Shown here: positions 17,788 to 26,613 of the stretch, piece by piece
Layout of the letters: each line of letters begins with the position of its first letter
Numbering within the stretch: the first letter of the stretch is position 1
From: Paenibacillus massiliensis 2301065 = DSM 16942
GTDB lineage: Bacteria > Bacillota > Bacilli > Paenibacillales > Paenibacillaceae
Assembly: GCF_000377505.1 (NCBI RefSeq)
Contig: NZ_KB898185.1
Location: 558,001-622,000 of the forward strand
Reading direction: 5' to 3'
Length of the DNA stretch: 64,000 nt
Translations under genes and position numbers: made by a program
The notes under the pieces: model-generated
The model's database searches: none
What the model was told of the DNA's origin: nothing
Seen by the model: only the letters and a program-made list of their open reading frames with translations

Positions 17788-19197
17788 TTACGCCAAAGCT
17801 GACATAGTGATATCTCCGTCAAAATAATAAAATGACATTCTTGATACCGGATCTTTAATATATTTCGTGTATCTGCCGATAACTATTTTAGAGCCACCAT
17901 AAATGACATTCTTAACCTCTACCTTTGCCATGGTGGTATCCTCCAGCATTTTCTCAATTTCAAAAATGCGAACCTTGATTTCACTAACTTCACGCTCGCT
18001 GGATTTCTGAGTAGCTGAGAGCTTTACTCGCATCGCCAGCTTATCAGGCGTCAATTGACCGGCTGCTGCCAATTGGTCCAAAATATGAAGCGCTTTATTT
18101 GTCTTGTCCATGCTGGCCAGTTGCAGCTTCAACTGGTCCCGCAATGTTGTTAATTCATTACGCAATTCTGGCAACACGCCTACTTCAATGGAAGTCAAGG
18201 TGGACATTGTATTCCCCACCGTGCGTGCACTTACCCTTTCACCCGCCTGAATACTTCCGCCAACAATCAGGCCCTTCGGACCACCACAAGTTACGTTTCT
18301 TCCGGCCCTTACATGGGAATGCATGATGCTCTGGGATACAAGAATATCCACTCCTGCAATGACGTTTCCATCCTGAATAAATGAGCATTTGACATCCTGC
18401 CCAGCCTTGACATGTCCTTTATTGTAACCGATGATGCCACTGCTGATCTCTACAGAGCCTGAGGCTTCAATTTCAGCCCCCTCGACGCCTCCGATGACAC
18501 GGATATCCCCATCTGCTCGGACACGAAAGCCTGTCAGCACGTTTCCACGGATGACCACAGTACCAACAAAATCAACATTGCCAATGCTGTAATCAACATC
18601 TCCATTGATTTCGTAGACCGGAAAAACATTAATCTTATCGTTGTCTGTTTTGGTAACCAGGCCATCAATTGCCGCATACATGGCGATTCCTTCAGGATGA
18701 ATAACTACGTTTTTTCCAACCTTGAATCTTGCCTGTTTACCTTCCTTATAAGGAATCTCCTCATTCGTGACCGCAATACCAGGCACACCAGGTTCAGGAG
18801 CTACCAACTCAGCGATTAACTGACCTTTACGCACATTCTTCAGCCTGGTTAGTTCTTTATAGTCTACTACCCCGTTGTTATTCTCAAGTGGCTTATGCTC
18901 ATCATCCTGCAGCATAACATCTGCATACATGACATAGCCATCTACACCGTGAACCGGTTGCTTTCCTTTGGCAATCAGTGTCTTGGTATGCAAAAACAGC
19001 TCCGGCCTAACACAAAATTCAGCCAGTGCTGCATCGATGACACCAAAGCGAATCTGATTACGTTCCACGAACTGCTCCAGCTCCGGCAATGAGCAAGTGA
19101 AATCCTCCACCGGCTTGACGAACTCAAGATATGCAGCGCTTTTATCAGCAGATTGTGTAATTTTAAGTACAGATTCTAAGGTATGTGGCTGCTCCAT
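17788..19197 (-). CDS. FapA family protein (DUF342)
   Basis: A 469-residue FapA-family protein. An N-terminal region contains the GKQPVHGVDGYVMY segment, a central parallel-beta stretch (about residues 205-330) has repeated VDF-G-VVIRGNV-like turns, and a C-terminal region (about 345-430) is predicted coiled coil. Members of this family are linked to flagellar assembly or to polar localisation in several bacteria, but the biochemical role is not settled. The ATG at 19197 follows AAGGGGG. It lies 41 bp after sigD; I do not recall a fapA gene at this position in B. subtilis. Confidence 0.85.
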   Translation of the reverse strand: MEQPHTLESVLKITQSADKSAAYLEFVKPVEDFTCSLPELEQFVERNQIRFGVIDAALAEFCVRPELFLHTKTLIAKGKQPVHGVDGYVMYADVMLQDDEHKPLENNNGVVDYKELTRLKNVRKGQLIAELVAPEPGVPGIAVTNEEIPYKEGKQARFKVGKNVVIHPEGIAMYAAIDGLVTKTDNDKINVFPVYEINGDVDYSIGNVDFVGTVVIRGNVLTGFRVRADGDIRVIGGVEGAEIEASGSVEISSGIIGYNKGHVKAGQDVKCSFIQDGNVIAGVDILVSQSIMHSHVRAGRNVTCGGPKGLIVGGSIQAGERVSARTVGNTMSTLTSIEVGVLPELRNELTTLRDQLKLQLASMDKTNKALHILDQLAAAGQLTPDKLAMRVKLSATQKSSEREVSEIKVRIFEIEKMLEDTTMAKVEVKNVIYGGSKIVIGRYTKYIKDPVSRMSFYYFDGDITMSALA

Positions 19198-19238
19198 TGC
19201 AATTAGCCCCCTTTGCATCAGTTCATTCCGATTTATCC

Positions 19239-20027
19239 TTAATCCTTGCTCATTAACAGATCCTTTTGTTTGTCTAGGGCTGCACGTAAGCGAAGAATGG
19301 CCTTGGAATGCAGCTGGGAAATGCGGGATGGGGAGAGCGACATTACCTCAGCAATCTCGCTTAAGGATAAATCCTCATAGTACAAGAGGGATACTACCGT
19401 ACGTTCTTTCTCTGTAAGCTTATCAATACCTTGGACCAAGGCTTCCTTCAAGTAAAATTCATTGACCTTATGATCCGGATTTTTCGCTTTTTCATCTACC
19501 AACAGAGAAAGTCTAGTCTCGGATTCCTCTTCCCGAATCGGGTCCTCCAGAGAACAAATGGACATGACCGCTACTTCCTGCAGCATCGTATTGAATTCCT
19601 TCTCCGAGATGTCCAAGTAATTGCTCATCTCTTCATCGCTTACGGATCTGAGATAACGCTGCTCCAGATGCTGATAGGCATCCTCAATCCGTTTAGCTTT
19701 TTCTCTAACCGAACGCGGGACCCAATCTCCCTGACGAAGACCGTCCAGAATGGCGCCACGTACACGCCAGGAGGCGTAGGTCTCAAATTGCAAACCTCGC
19801 TCGTAGTCAAACTTTTCAATAGCATCAATCAAGCCCATTACCCCATTGCTGGCCAGATCATCTTTGGAGACATTTTTGGGCAAGCCCACAGCCAGACGGC
19901 CAGAGACATAGTCCACGATGGGAAGATAGTTCTCGATTAACTGCTTTTTGGCTTCCACTTCACCATGTTCTTTCCATTGCTCCCACAGCTCTGAGTAATT
20001 CAAATGAGCGGCTTTTCGCTCGTTCAT
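19239..20027 (-). CDS. sigD: RNA polymerase sigma factor SigD (FliA family)
   Basis: Sigma-28 factor that directs late flagellar, chemotaxis and autolysin genes in Firmicutes. The 262-residue protein has region 2 with GVMGLIDAIEKFDYERG and FETYASWRVRGAILDGLRQ, the FliA-specific DWVPRSVREKA, and region 4 with LSLSEIAEVMSLSPSRISQL. The ATG at 20027 has an AAGGAAGGG site eight bases upstream. As in Bacillus it is near the end of the fla/che operon, so its level depends on transcription reaching the 3' part of this long transcript. Confidence 0.97.
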   Translation of the reverse strand: MNERKAAHLNYSELWEQWKEHGEVEAKKQLIENYLPIVDYVSGRLAVGLPKNVSKDDLASNGVMGLIDAIEKFDYERGLQFETYASWRVRGAILDGLRQGDWVPRSVREKAKRIEDAYQHLEQRYLRSVSDEEMSNYLDISEKEFNTMLQEVAVMSICSLEDPIREEESETRLSLLVDEKAKNPDHKVNEFYLKEALVQGIDKLTEKERTVVSLLYYEDLSLSEIAEVMSLSPSRISQLHSKAILRLRAALDKQKDLLMSKD

Positions 20028-20042
20028 CGAGTTCACCCTTCC

Positions 20043-20462
20043 TTATTGGTCTGTCAGGTGACGAACGGCCTTGGCCAATTCCTCAGGTTCCTTGGTTGTA
20101 ACTAGCTTGGGCGGGTTCAAAGGCGTGAATGCTGCTTGTGCCGGATCAGGCTCCGGCTTTGGCTTCAGCATGTTGTTCAGATCTTCCCCCTCATCAGGAG
20201 TAACCAGGTCCAGATTGGTGCCGAGACCTTGCTCCTGCCCGTCCTGCCTCATGTTAGACAGCCCGGCAGACGACAAATCTGGTCTGGATACATACCCGAT
20301 CACCCAGCGAACCAGATAAGCCAGGATAAACCATACCACAAAAGCAATTATGCCACGTATGAAGCTCGTCACCAGCAAGTTTTTGCCGGTAGATAACAAG
20401 AATGTCAGCACAAACCCAAATATTCCAGACCACAGATTAATGCGCAAGCTTCCAAATAGCAT
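20043..20462 (-). CDS. Hypothetical membrane protein between cheD and sigD
   Basis: Not recognised. The 139-residue protein has two hydrophobic segments in its first half (about residues 10-28 and 35-57) and a polar, Pro-rich cytoplasmic-looking tail (about 60-139). The tail contains KPKPEPDPAQAAFTPLNPPK and a C-terminal helix EPEELAKAVRHL. The ATG at 20462 has an AAGGA site. It is 3 bp from cheD and 15 bp from sigD, so it belongs to the operon. B. subtilis, as I recall it, has no gene here, so this may be a lineage-specific motility accessory. Confidence 0.75.
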   Translation of the reverse strand: MLFGSLRINLWSGIFGFVLTFLLSTGKNLLVTSFIRGIIAFVVWFILAYLVRWVIGYVSRPDLSSAGLSNMRQDGQEQGLGTNLDLVTPDEGEDLNNMLKPKPEPDPAQAAFTPLNPPKLVTTKEPEELAKAVRHLTDQ

Positions 20463-20465
20463 AGT

Positions 20466-20963
20466 TTACAGTTCCTTTACACCTTTTTGTACGCTCCGAA
20501 TACTCAAAACGCCAGTCTCACAATTCAATTCGATTGTTCTGCCGACACTTCCGCCAGTGTCTTCACCTAGCAGTGGAATCTTCAGATCCAGCAGGACATC
20601 CCGGCAGGATTCCACATTCCGGGGACCGATTCTCATCGTATCCCCGCTGCCAGCAAATGCAAACATCTGAGAGCCACCAGCCATCTTGGCAACAATCCGG
20701 TGCTTGGATGCTCCCATGGAAATCAAGCGATTCAGCAGCTCCGGAAGGGCTGTGTCAGCATACTTGGCAATATTCAGATTTCCTTCACGGGCAATCTCCG
20801 AGGAGGGCAGCATGACATGTGCCATGCCTGCCAGCCTCAGATTTGGATCGTACATCGTTAATCCGACACAGGAGCCAAGGCCTGTAGTCCGGATTAAGTC
20901 TGTAGAACTAGCCACGTTTAAATCAGCCATTCCGACTTTAATGATGTTCTTTTCCTCAATCAT
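20466..20963 (-). CDS. cheD: Chemoreceptor glutamine deamidase CheD
   Basis: Deamidates receptor glutamines and partners with CheC in adaptation. The 165-residue protein has the catalytic cysteine in LIRTTGLGSCVGLTMYD (Cys32), the catalytic histidine in LAGMAHVMLP (His49) and the conserved AKMAGGSQMF and TGGSVGRTI segments. The ATG at 20963 lies 3 bp after the cheC stop. The cheC-cheD pair is the Bacillus-type adaptation module. Confidence 0.97.
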   Translation of the reverse strand: MIEEKNIIKVGMADLNVASSTDLIRTTGLGSCVGLTMYDPNLRLAGMAHVMLPSSEIAREGNLNIAKYADTALPELLNRLISMGASKHRIVAKMAGGSQMFAFAGSGDTMRIGPRNVESCRDVLLDLKIPLLGEDTGGSVGRTIELNCETGVLSIRSVQKGVKEL

Positions 20964-20966
20964 GAT

Positions 20967-21575
20967 TTAACGGACTCCTAGTGACTCAAATATTTTCGCA
21001 AAGGATTCTGGATCGGGAATCAGGAAGAATTGTCCCTCAATCTGATCCTGCCCTTCTAGAAAAGCTGTGTCAATCAACAAGGCGTCGTTACCCATTTGGC
21101 CAAATTGCAAGAGTCCATAGCTCAGAATGGCACCAGCCATATCCATCGCAAGTCCCGGTACGGTAGGGAACATGGACAGCTTGGTAAAGTCCGCCAATGA
21201 GGACAGATAAGAGCCTGCCAGAATGTTGCCAATTTCCGAAAGAGCTGAATGTTCCATCTCATTAAATGTTTCGTCATCGTCCGACTCAATTCCTGCTAAT
21301 CTGCGCACCAGACTTTTGGCGGCCTCAGGAGAGAGAATAAAGAACAGATTGCCAGGGACCTCTCCCTCCACTCTAAAGAAAATAGCAATGACAAGCCGCT
21401 CAGGCCCGCCTACTTTCTCGGCTATCTCCTCGAATGGAAGAAGCTGTACCTTGGGAACCCCCATGTCAATTGGCTTATCCAGGAGACGGGATAGGGCGGT
21501 CGCCGCATTCCCTGCTCCGATATTGCCAACTTCCTTCAGCACATCTAGCTTAAAATCCTCCAAATGATTAAACAC
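20967..21575 (-). CDS. cheC: CheY-P phosphatase CheC
   Basis: CheC dephosphorylates CheY-P and is stimulated by CheD. The 202-residue protein has both copies of the phosphatase signature with Glu and Asn: LKEVGNIGAGNAATALS near residue 15 and LSEIGNILAGSYLSSL near residue 113. The GTG at 21575 is used, with GAGGA upstream overlapping the end of cheW. In this operon it works beside FliY, which has related motifs. Confidence 0.96.
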   Translation of the reverse strand: MFNHLEDFKLDVLKEVGNIGAGNAATALSRLLDKPIDMGVPKVQLLPFEEIAEKVGGPERLVIAIFFRVEGEVPGNLFFILSPEAAKSLVRRLAGIESDDDETFNEMEHSALSEIGNILAGSYLSSLADFTKLSMFPTVPGLAMDMAGAILSYGLLQFGQMGNDALLIDTAFLEGQDQIEGQFFLIPDPESFAKIFESLGVR

Positions 21576-21578
21576 GGC

Positions 21579-22040
21579 TTAGTCCTCAATACTTTCCAGC
21601 TGAACAATCTCGCTCTTATTCAAGACTTCTGCAAGATTTAGCATAATCAGCAGACGGTCTTCGCTGATCTTCGCTACACCACGTAGGTATCTAGCTTTCA
21701 CACCGCCAACGACCTCTGGTGGAGTCTCAATACTGTCTGTATTGAGATCGATAACGTCATTCGCAGAATCTACGATAAAGCCAACTTGCATCTCATTAAC
21801 AGCCACGATGACAATCCGCGTCTGGTCCGTATATTCTGCTTCTGGAAGGCCAAAGCGTCCACGCAGGTCGATGACTGGGATCACGACCCCACGCATATTG
21901 AACACACCCTTCACGAAGGTGTACGTCTTCGGTACCCGCGTAATCGGCACCATCCGTTCGATGGACTGAACCTTATCTACCTCAATACCGTATTCCTCGT
22001 TCCCCAGTTTAAAGACGATAACTTTAATCTCTTCTCCCAT
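21579..22040 (-). CDS. cheW: Chemotaxis coupling protein CheW
   Basis: Adaptor that couples CheA to chemoreceptors at the membrane. The 153-residue protein is a single CheW/SH3-like domain: VIVFKLGNEEYGIEVDKVQS, then VPKTYTFVKGVFNMRGVVIP and VIDLRGRFGL. The ATG at 22040 has GGAGG at suitable spacing. It follows cheA by 33 bp. Confidence 0.97.
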   Translation of the reverse strand: MGEEIKVIVFKLGNEEYGIEVDKVQSIERMVPITRVPKTYTFVKGVFNMRGVVIPVIDLRGRFGLPEAEYTDQTRIVIVAVNEMQVGFIVDSANDVIDLNTDSIETPPEVVGGVKARYLRGVAKISEDRLLIMLNLAEVLNKSEIVQLESIED

Positions 22041-22073
22041 GTCTAAAGACCTCCTCCAATGAGTTAAGCAGCT

Positions 22074-24188
22074 TTATTTAATGAAAACATTCGGGTCAAG
22101 AATGAGTGCTACCTGACCGTCTCCAAGAATGGTTGCACCTGAAATCCCTTGAATGGCCGGCAGATATTTCCCCATATTTTTAATGACAATTTCACTTTGT
22201 CCAAGGAAATCCTGCACTGAAATCGCAGCAAGTCGATCCCCTTTGCGGATGACTACGATTTCTGTCTCTTCCTCTTCGTTTTCATTAAAATCAGGTACCT
22301 CGAACACTTCGCTCAGAGAGATCAGCGGAATCGTGAACTCACGGTATGAGATCATCTTGTTACCATGTACATTCCGGATACGGTTGCGCTTGATAATAGC
22401 TGTCTCCAGGATTGAGGAGAGCGGAATGGCATATTTCTCGGAACCAATCTGCACCATCATGGCTGCGATAATCGACAAGGTCAGCGGAAGCTGTACAGAG
22501 AAATTGGTACCTTTTCCAGGTGTCGAGAATATCGTAACATTACCGCCGAGTGATGTGATCTTGGATTTGACCACGTCCAGTCCTACGCCGCGACCAGATA
22601 CGTCGGAGATGACCTCTGCGGTACTAAAGCCCGGAGCGAATAGAATCTGGTAGGCTTCCTCATCGCTCATGGCGTCAGCCTGCTCCTGCGTAATGATGCC
22701 TTTCTTGATGGCATTTCCCAGCACCTTGTCACGGTTAATACCAGCGCCATCATCTTCGATTTCAATGAAGACATTGTTCCCACTATGGAAGGCACGAAGG
22801 TTTACCGTACCAATCTCCGGCTTGCCAGCAGCAATACGATCGGCAGCGGATTCGATACCATGGTCTACTGAGTTACGCAGCAAGTGAACCAGCGGATCCC
22901 CAATCTCATCAATAACTGTGCGGTCTAGCTCAGTCTCCGCGCCCGTAATGATAAGCTCCAACTTCTTATCCAGCGTCTTCGCCAGATCACGAACCATTCG
23001 AGGGAACCGATTAAATACCGTGTCGATCGGAACCATCCGCAGCTTCAGAACAATGTTTTGCAGGTCTGAGCTAACACGGCTCATGTGCTCAACCGTCTCT
23101 GTCAAGGACTGGCTGCCCACTTCCGAAGCCAGCTGCTCCAGACGAACACGATCAATCAGAAGCTCACTGAAGAGGTTCATCAGGACGTCCAGACGTTCTA
23201 TATCCACGCGGATCGTCCGGCTCTGAGCTGCTGCTCCAGTCTTCGCAGGGCTACTAGCCGCCTTGGCAGTCTTTGGAGCTGCAGTTGGTTGTACAGGAGC
23301 AGCAGTAGGAGCTTCAACTGGCGTCACTGCCTCAGCTACAGCTGCAGCCATCTCTGTAGAAGCAGCTCTTGCAGCAGCCATACTCTCTTCTGTCATGTGC
23401 CGGAGTGATTCCTCATCCAGCAAAGTCAGCACTGCGTCTTCAATTTCGGAAATCCCTTTGATTTCTTTCTCCAGCTCAGCGGCGTCCTTCTGGGTTATGT
23501 AGTACAACGAGAAGCCGCGATCGAATTTCTCCTGTTCTATGTCCTGTACTGAAGGGTAAGCCTTCACTACTTCCCCCGAGTTCTCCAGAACGTTGAACAC
23601 CATGAATGCGCGGGCAGCCTTTAATTGGCTTTCCTCACTTACCGTAACCTGAATATAAAGTACACGATGGCCTTCCTTGATGGATTGCTCAAGAATCGAG
23701 TACTGGTACTGGTCGAGCTCAAGTCCGGCATTGATGTAGGATACAGTAGCATCAGCAGGAGCTCCTGTTGCAGCTACTTCAGCAACGGCCGGGCTTGCTG
23801 CCTTGAAGTCTCCACTCACAATTGATTGCAGGGATGCAACAATTGAGGATACATCTGCCTTTCCGTCTCCACCCTCCGTAATGTTCTGGACCATGGATTC
23901 CAATGCATCCAGACCTTTAAAGAAGGTGTCGAAAATGAACTCATGCATTTCGAGCTTCTCGTTGCGCACTAGATCTAGTACGTTTTCCATTTGATGTGTT
24001 AGTGACGCAAGGTCTTCAAAGCCCATTGTAGCTGCCATACCCTTCAACGTATGGGCGGAACGGAAAATGATCTGAACGATTCCGAGATCGGTCGGATTGC
24101 TTTCCAATTGAAGCATGTTTTCGTTAAGAGACTGCAGATGATCATTCGACTCATCAATAAACATGGATAAATACTGATTCATGTCCAT
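22074..24188 (-). CDS. cheA: Chemotaxis histidine kinase CheA
   Basis: Autophosphorylating kinase that passes phosphate to CheY and CheB. The 704-residue protein contains the P1 domain with phospho-accepting His46 in SAHTLKGMAATMGF, a P2-like region (about 150-270), an Ala/Pro-rich linker (about 275-325), the P3 dimer domain, and the P4 ATPase with LLRNSVDHGIES (N box), IEDDGAGINRD (G1) and GRGVGLDVVKSKI (G2). A C-terminal CheW-like P5 domain follows. The ATG at 24188 is nine bases from GGAGG. Confidence 0.98.
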   Translation of the reverse strand: MDMNQYLSMFIDESNDHLQSLNENMLQLESNPTDLGIVQIIFRSAHTLKGMAATMGFEDLASLTHQMENVLDLVRNEKLEMHEFIFDTFFKGLDALESMVQNITEGGDGKADVSSIVASLQSIVSGDFKAASPAVAEVAATGAPADATVSYINAGLELDQYQYSILEQSIKEGHRVLYIQVTVSEESQLKAARAFMVFNVLENSGEVVKAYPSVQDIEQEKFDRGFSLYYITQKDAAELEKEIKGISEIEDAVLTLLDEESLRHMTEESMAAARAASTEMAAAVAEAVTPVEAPTAAPVQPTAAPKTAKAASSPAKTGAAAQSRTIRVDIERLDVLMNLFSELLIDRVRLEQLASEVGSQSLTETVEHMSRVSSDLQNIVLKLRMVPIDTVFNRFPRMVRDLAKTLDKKLELIITGAETELDRTVIDEIGDPLVHLLRNSVDHGIESAADRIAAGKPEIGTVNLRAFHSGNNVFIEIEDDGAGINRDKVLGNAIKKGIITQEQADAMSDEEAYQILFAPGFSTAEVISDVSGRGVGLDVVKSKITSLGGNVTIFSTPGKGTNFSVQLPLTLSIIAAMMVQIGSEKYAIPLSSILETAIIKRNRIRNVHGNKMISYREFTIPLISLSEVFEVPDFNENEEEETEIVVIRKGDRLAAISVQDFLGQSEIVIKNMGKYLPAIQGISGATILGDGQVALILDPNVFIK

Positions 24189-24221
24189 TGTGAGACACCT
24201 CCTCCATGAGTTACACTCCGA

Positions 24222-25691
24222 TTATTTCACAACTTGTACAAGCTTTGGCGCTATCTGGTGCAATGGTAACAAGTACTGCACACAATTCAACTCCACAGCA
24301 GAGCGGGGCATCCCATATACAACACAGGTCTCCTCATTCTCCGCAAATGTAGATCGAACTCCCGAATCGTAAAGCTTCTTCATCATTCTGGCTCCATCAC
24401 TGCCCATGCCTGTCAGCAATACCAGATGTCGATCTAGTGCAGTGAGCGGGGCAAGTGATTCGAACATCGTGTCCACAGAAGGTCTATGTCCGTTGCGTGG
24501 CTCCTCTGTCGTTAAGGAGAATGCGTATTTACCACCGGATTGTGATGTGACTCTTAACTGATAGCCGCCTGGTGCGATATAGGCTGTCCCACTCTCCAAC
24601 GTCATTCCTTGTTCTGCCTCAACGACTCGAATAGCACTTAGCGAATTCAGACGCTGGGCAAGAGAACGGGTGAAATTCGGCGGCATGTGCTGCACAATTA
24701 CAACGGGAGCAGGGAAATCGCCTGGAATCTGTTCCAGGAACGCCTTTAAGGCTCGAGGCCCCCCTGTAGAACAACCAACAGCCACAAGCTTACGGAACTG
24801 GACACCCCCGGTAGGTTTCTTCACGCTCTTTGCAGACTCCTCTGCCAATGATGATACGGTTGGCGGATTGGCCTTTGCTACTACTGGAGTAGTCTTCACT
24901 GGCTCTGGGGGTCTGGCAGTCATCCCAGAGGGCTTCTTCGTTACCGAAGGATCAGCAGGCTTCTTCTCACTTAAGCTCTTGGGAGGCTGTGCTTTTCCGA
25001 TTTCCGCTTTGCGAGGCTCTGTCTTACGAGGCTCGCTAGGCTTGGAAGCACTTAGCTCCTGCCAAGTCCTGCGCAATTGTTCATCCAACTCTTTTCTAAG
25101 TAGCGATTGGGCTGGGACAGGCTTGGGCTCTGCACTAGGTGGGACCTTAAGTACTGCTTGAGCAGATTCCTCCGATTGTGATGGCTTAGGAGGAGCCACC
25201 TGCGAATCCTGCTTGCGTTCTGCCGGCGGTCTGCTAGACAGTGCAGGCTCGGTTCGAGAAGATTCCTTGAAGCGTTCCTGCTTCCTCTCAGCCGCCTGTA
25301 CAGCTGCCTTCAATCTCTCCAGCAGTTCGACCCCCACCTTCGCAATATCATGAGAATTGCTGATTGAGGGTTTGCGGATGAAATCAAAAGCCCCATTTTC
25401 CAACGCTATGATGGTCTCCTTCATCCCCTGCTCATTAATTGCAGATAGCATAATAACAGGAAGAGGACATTCCTTCATAATCAGCTTTAGAGCCTCTAAG
25501 CCATTCATTTCAGGCATCTCGACATCCATCGTCACCAGATCGGGCTTCAGGTGTCTAATCTGTTCCACAGCCTCACGACCATTGCTGGCTGTCCCAGCAA
25601 TTTCAAACGACGCGTCTGCTACGATCAGATCGGAAAAAATTTTCCTCATGAACGCAGAATCGTCGACGACGAGTACACGATATACCGTCAT
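24222..25691 (-). CDS. cheB: Chemotaxis response regulator methylesterase CheB, with long linker
   Basis: Removes methyl groups from receptors when phosphorylated. The receiver domain has Asp10/Asp11 and the phospho-acceptor Asp56 in LVTMDVEMPEMNG. The C-terminal esterase has AVGCSTGGPRAL with the catalytic Ser, VIVQHMPPNFTRSLAQRL with the His, and LLTGMGSDGARMM with the Asp. At 489 residues it is far longer than the roughly 357 of B. subtilis, because of a Lys/Pro/Ser/Glu-rich linker of about 150 residues (145-300) with local repeats such as EPRKTEPRKAE. It is placed between flhG and cheA. Confidence 0.96.
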   Translation of the reverse strand: MTVYRVLVVDDSAFMRKIFSDLIVADASFEIAGTASNGREAVEQIRHLKPDLVTMDVEMPEMNGLEALKLIMKECPLPVIMLSAINEQGMKETIIALENGAFDFIRKPSISNSHDIAKVGVELLERLKAAVQAAERKQERFKESSRTEPALSSRPPAERKQDSQVAPPKPSQSEESAQAVLKVPPSAEPKPVPAQSLLRKELDEQLRRTWQELSASKPSEPRKTEPRKAEIGKAQPPKSLSEKKPADPSVTKKPSGMTARPPEPVKTTPVVAKANPPTVSSLAEESAKSVKKPTGGVQFRKLVAVGCSTGGPRALKAFLEQIPGDFPAPVVIVQHMPPNFTRSLAQRLNSLSAIRVVEAEQGMTLESGTAYIAPGGYQLRVTSQSGGKYAFSLTTEEPRNGHRPSVDTMFESLAPLTALDRHLVLLTGMGSDGARMMKKLYDSGVRSTFAENEETCVVYGMPRSAVELNCVQYLLPLHQIAPKLVQVVK

Positions 25692-25722
25692 TCATTTCAC
25701 ACCTCTGTCCTCGTTTCAAGAA

Positions 25723-26613
25723 TCATTTGGTTGTCAATCGAAGCCATTTTTGCATGAAGCCCTTGATTCCTGTCACGTTACCTCCATTTTGCTCTGGCAA
25801 AGCCATACCTGCATAGTGATGAGCCAAGCGCACAAGATCCCTTGTCGCTGGGCAGCCTGGAAAGCCAAGTGAGAAAGGGACCTGCTTTTTGACAGCCTCG
25901 CTCACATGAGGATCATCACTAATGTAGCCAAGCAGCGGAATATCAAGGTTCAGAAATCGACTGGTGACTAGTGAAATCTTATCAGCCACAAGACGGGCCT
26001 CATTATCGTTATCGGCACGGTTGACGATAATCTTAAATTTTGTATCTGATTGATTACCACTTACCACCTTTATAAGTGCATATGCATCTGTAATGGAGGT
26101 AGGTTCTGGCGTTGTTACAATTAAGCATTCGTCCGCGGCCATGATGAATTTCAGGTTCTCCATCGACAGTCCAGCTCCGGTGTCGAAGAAAACATAGTCC
26201 ATGTCAGTGGCTAGGAGTTCTATTTCTTCCATAAAATAATCCAGATCAGCAGGAGTTAACGAGAACAGCTCCTTCACACCAGAGCCGCCTGGCACAAAAG
26301 GGAGTGAGCTGGCCCCCTTTTGCACAATCTGTGTCATCGTCTTTTCCCTTCTTAGAACATGGGAAAGGTTGTACTGGGAGGATGTCCCCATTAACACATC
26401 AATGTTGGCCATTCCTATATCCGCATCGAAAAGTAAAACCTTTCTTCCGAGCGATTGAAGAGCCAATGCAAGATTTAGCGTAATATTGGACTTACCTACT
26501 CCACCCTTGCCGCTCGCTACAGTAACGATTCTGGCCTGTCCCGTCCTCTTTGGAAGTCTGTATTTATCCAGAGAAGACACCAGTTGTCGCAACGACTGAG
26601 CTTGATCACTCAT
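25723..26613 (-). CDS. flhG: Flagellum number/placement ATPase FlhG (YlxH, MinD-like)
   Basis: MinD/ParA-family ATPase that works with FlhF to set flagellar position and number. The 296-residue protein has the deviant Walker A VASGKGGVGKSNITLNLALA, the switch DADIGMANIDVLMG and FFDTGAGLSMENL, and a C-terminal amphipathic stretch that could bind membrane. The ATG at 26613 shares one base with the flhF stop (TGATG), showing coupling; a GTG one codon earlier is an alternative start. Confidence 0.96.
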   Translation of the reverse strand: MSDQAQSLRQLVSSLDKYRLPKRTGQARIVTVASGKGGVGKSNITLNLALALQSLGRKVLLFDADIGMANIDVLMGTSSQYNLSHVLRREKTMTQIVQKGASSLPFVPGGSGVKELFSLTPADLDYFMEEIELLATDMDYVFFDTGAGLSMENLKFIMAADECLIVTTPEPTSITDAYALIKVVSGNQSDTKFKIIVNRADNDNEARLVADKISLVTSRFLNLDIPLLGYISDDPHVSEAVKKQVPFSLGFPGCPATRDLVRLAHHYAGMALPEQNGGNVTGIKGFMQKWLRLTTK

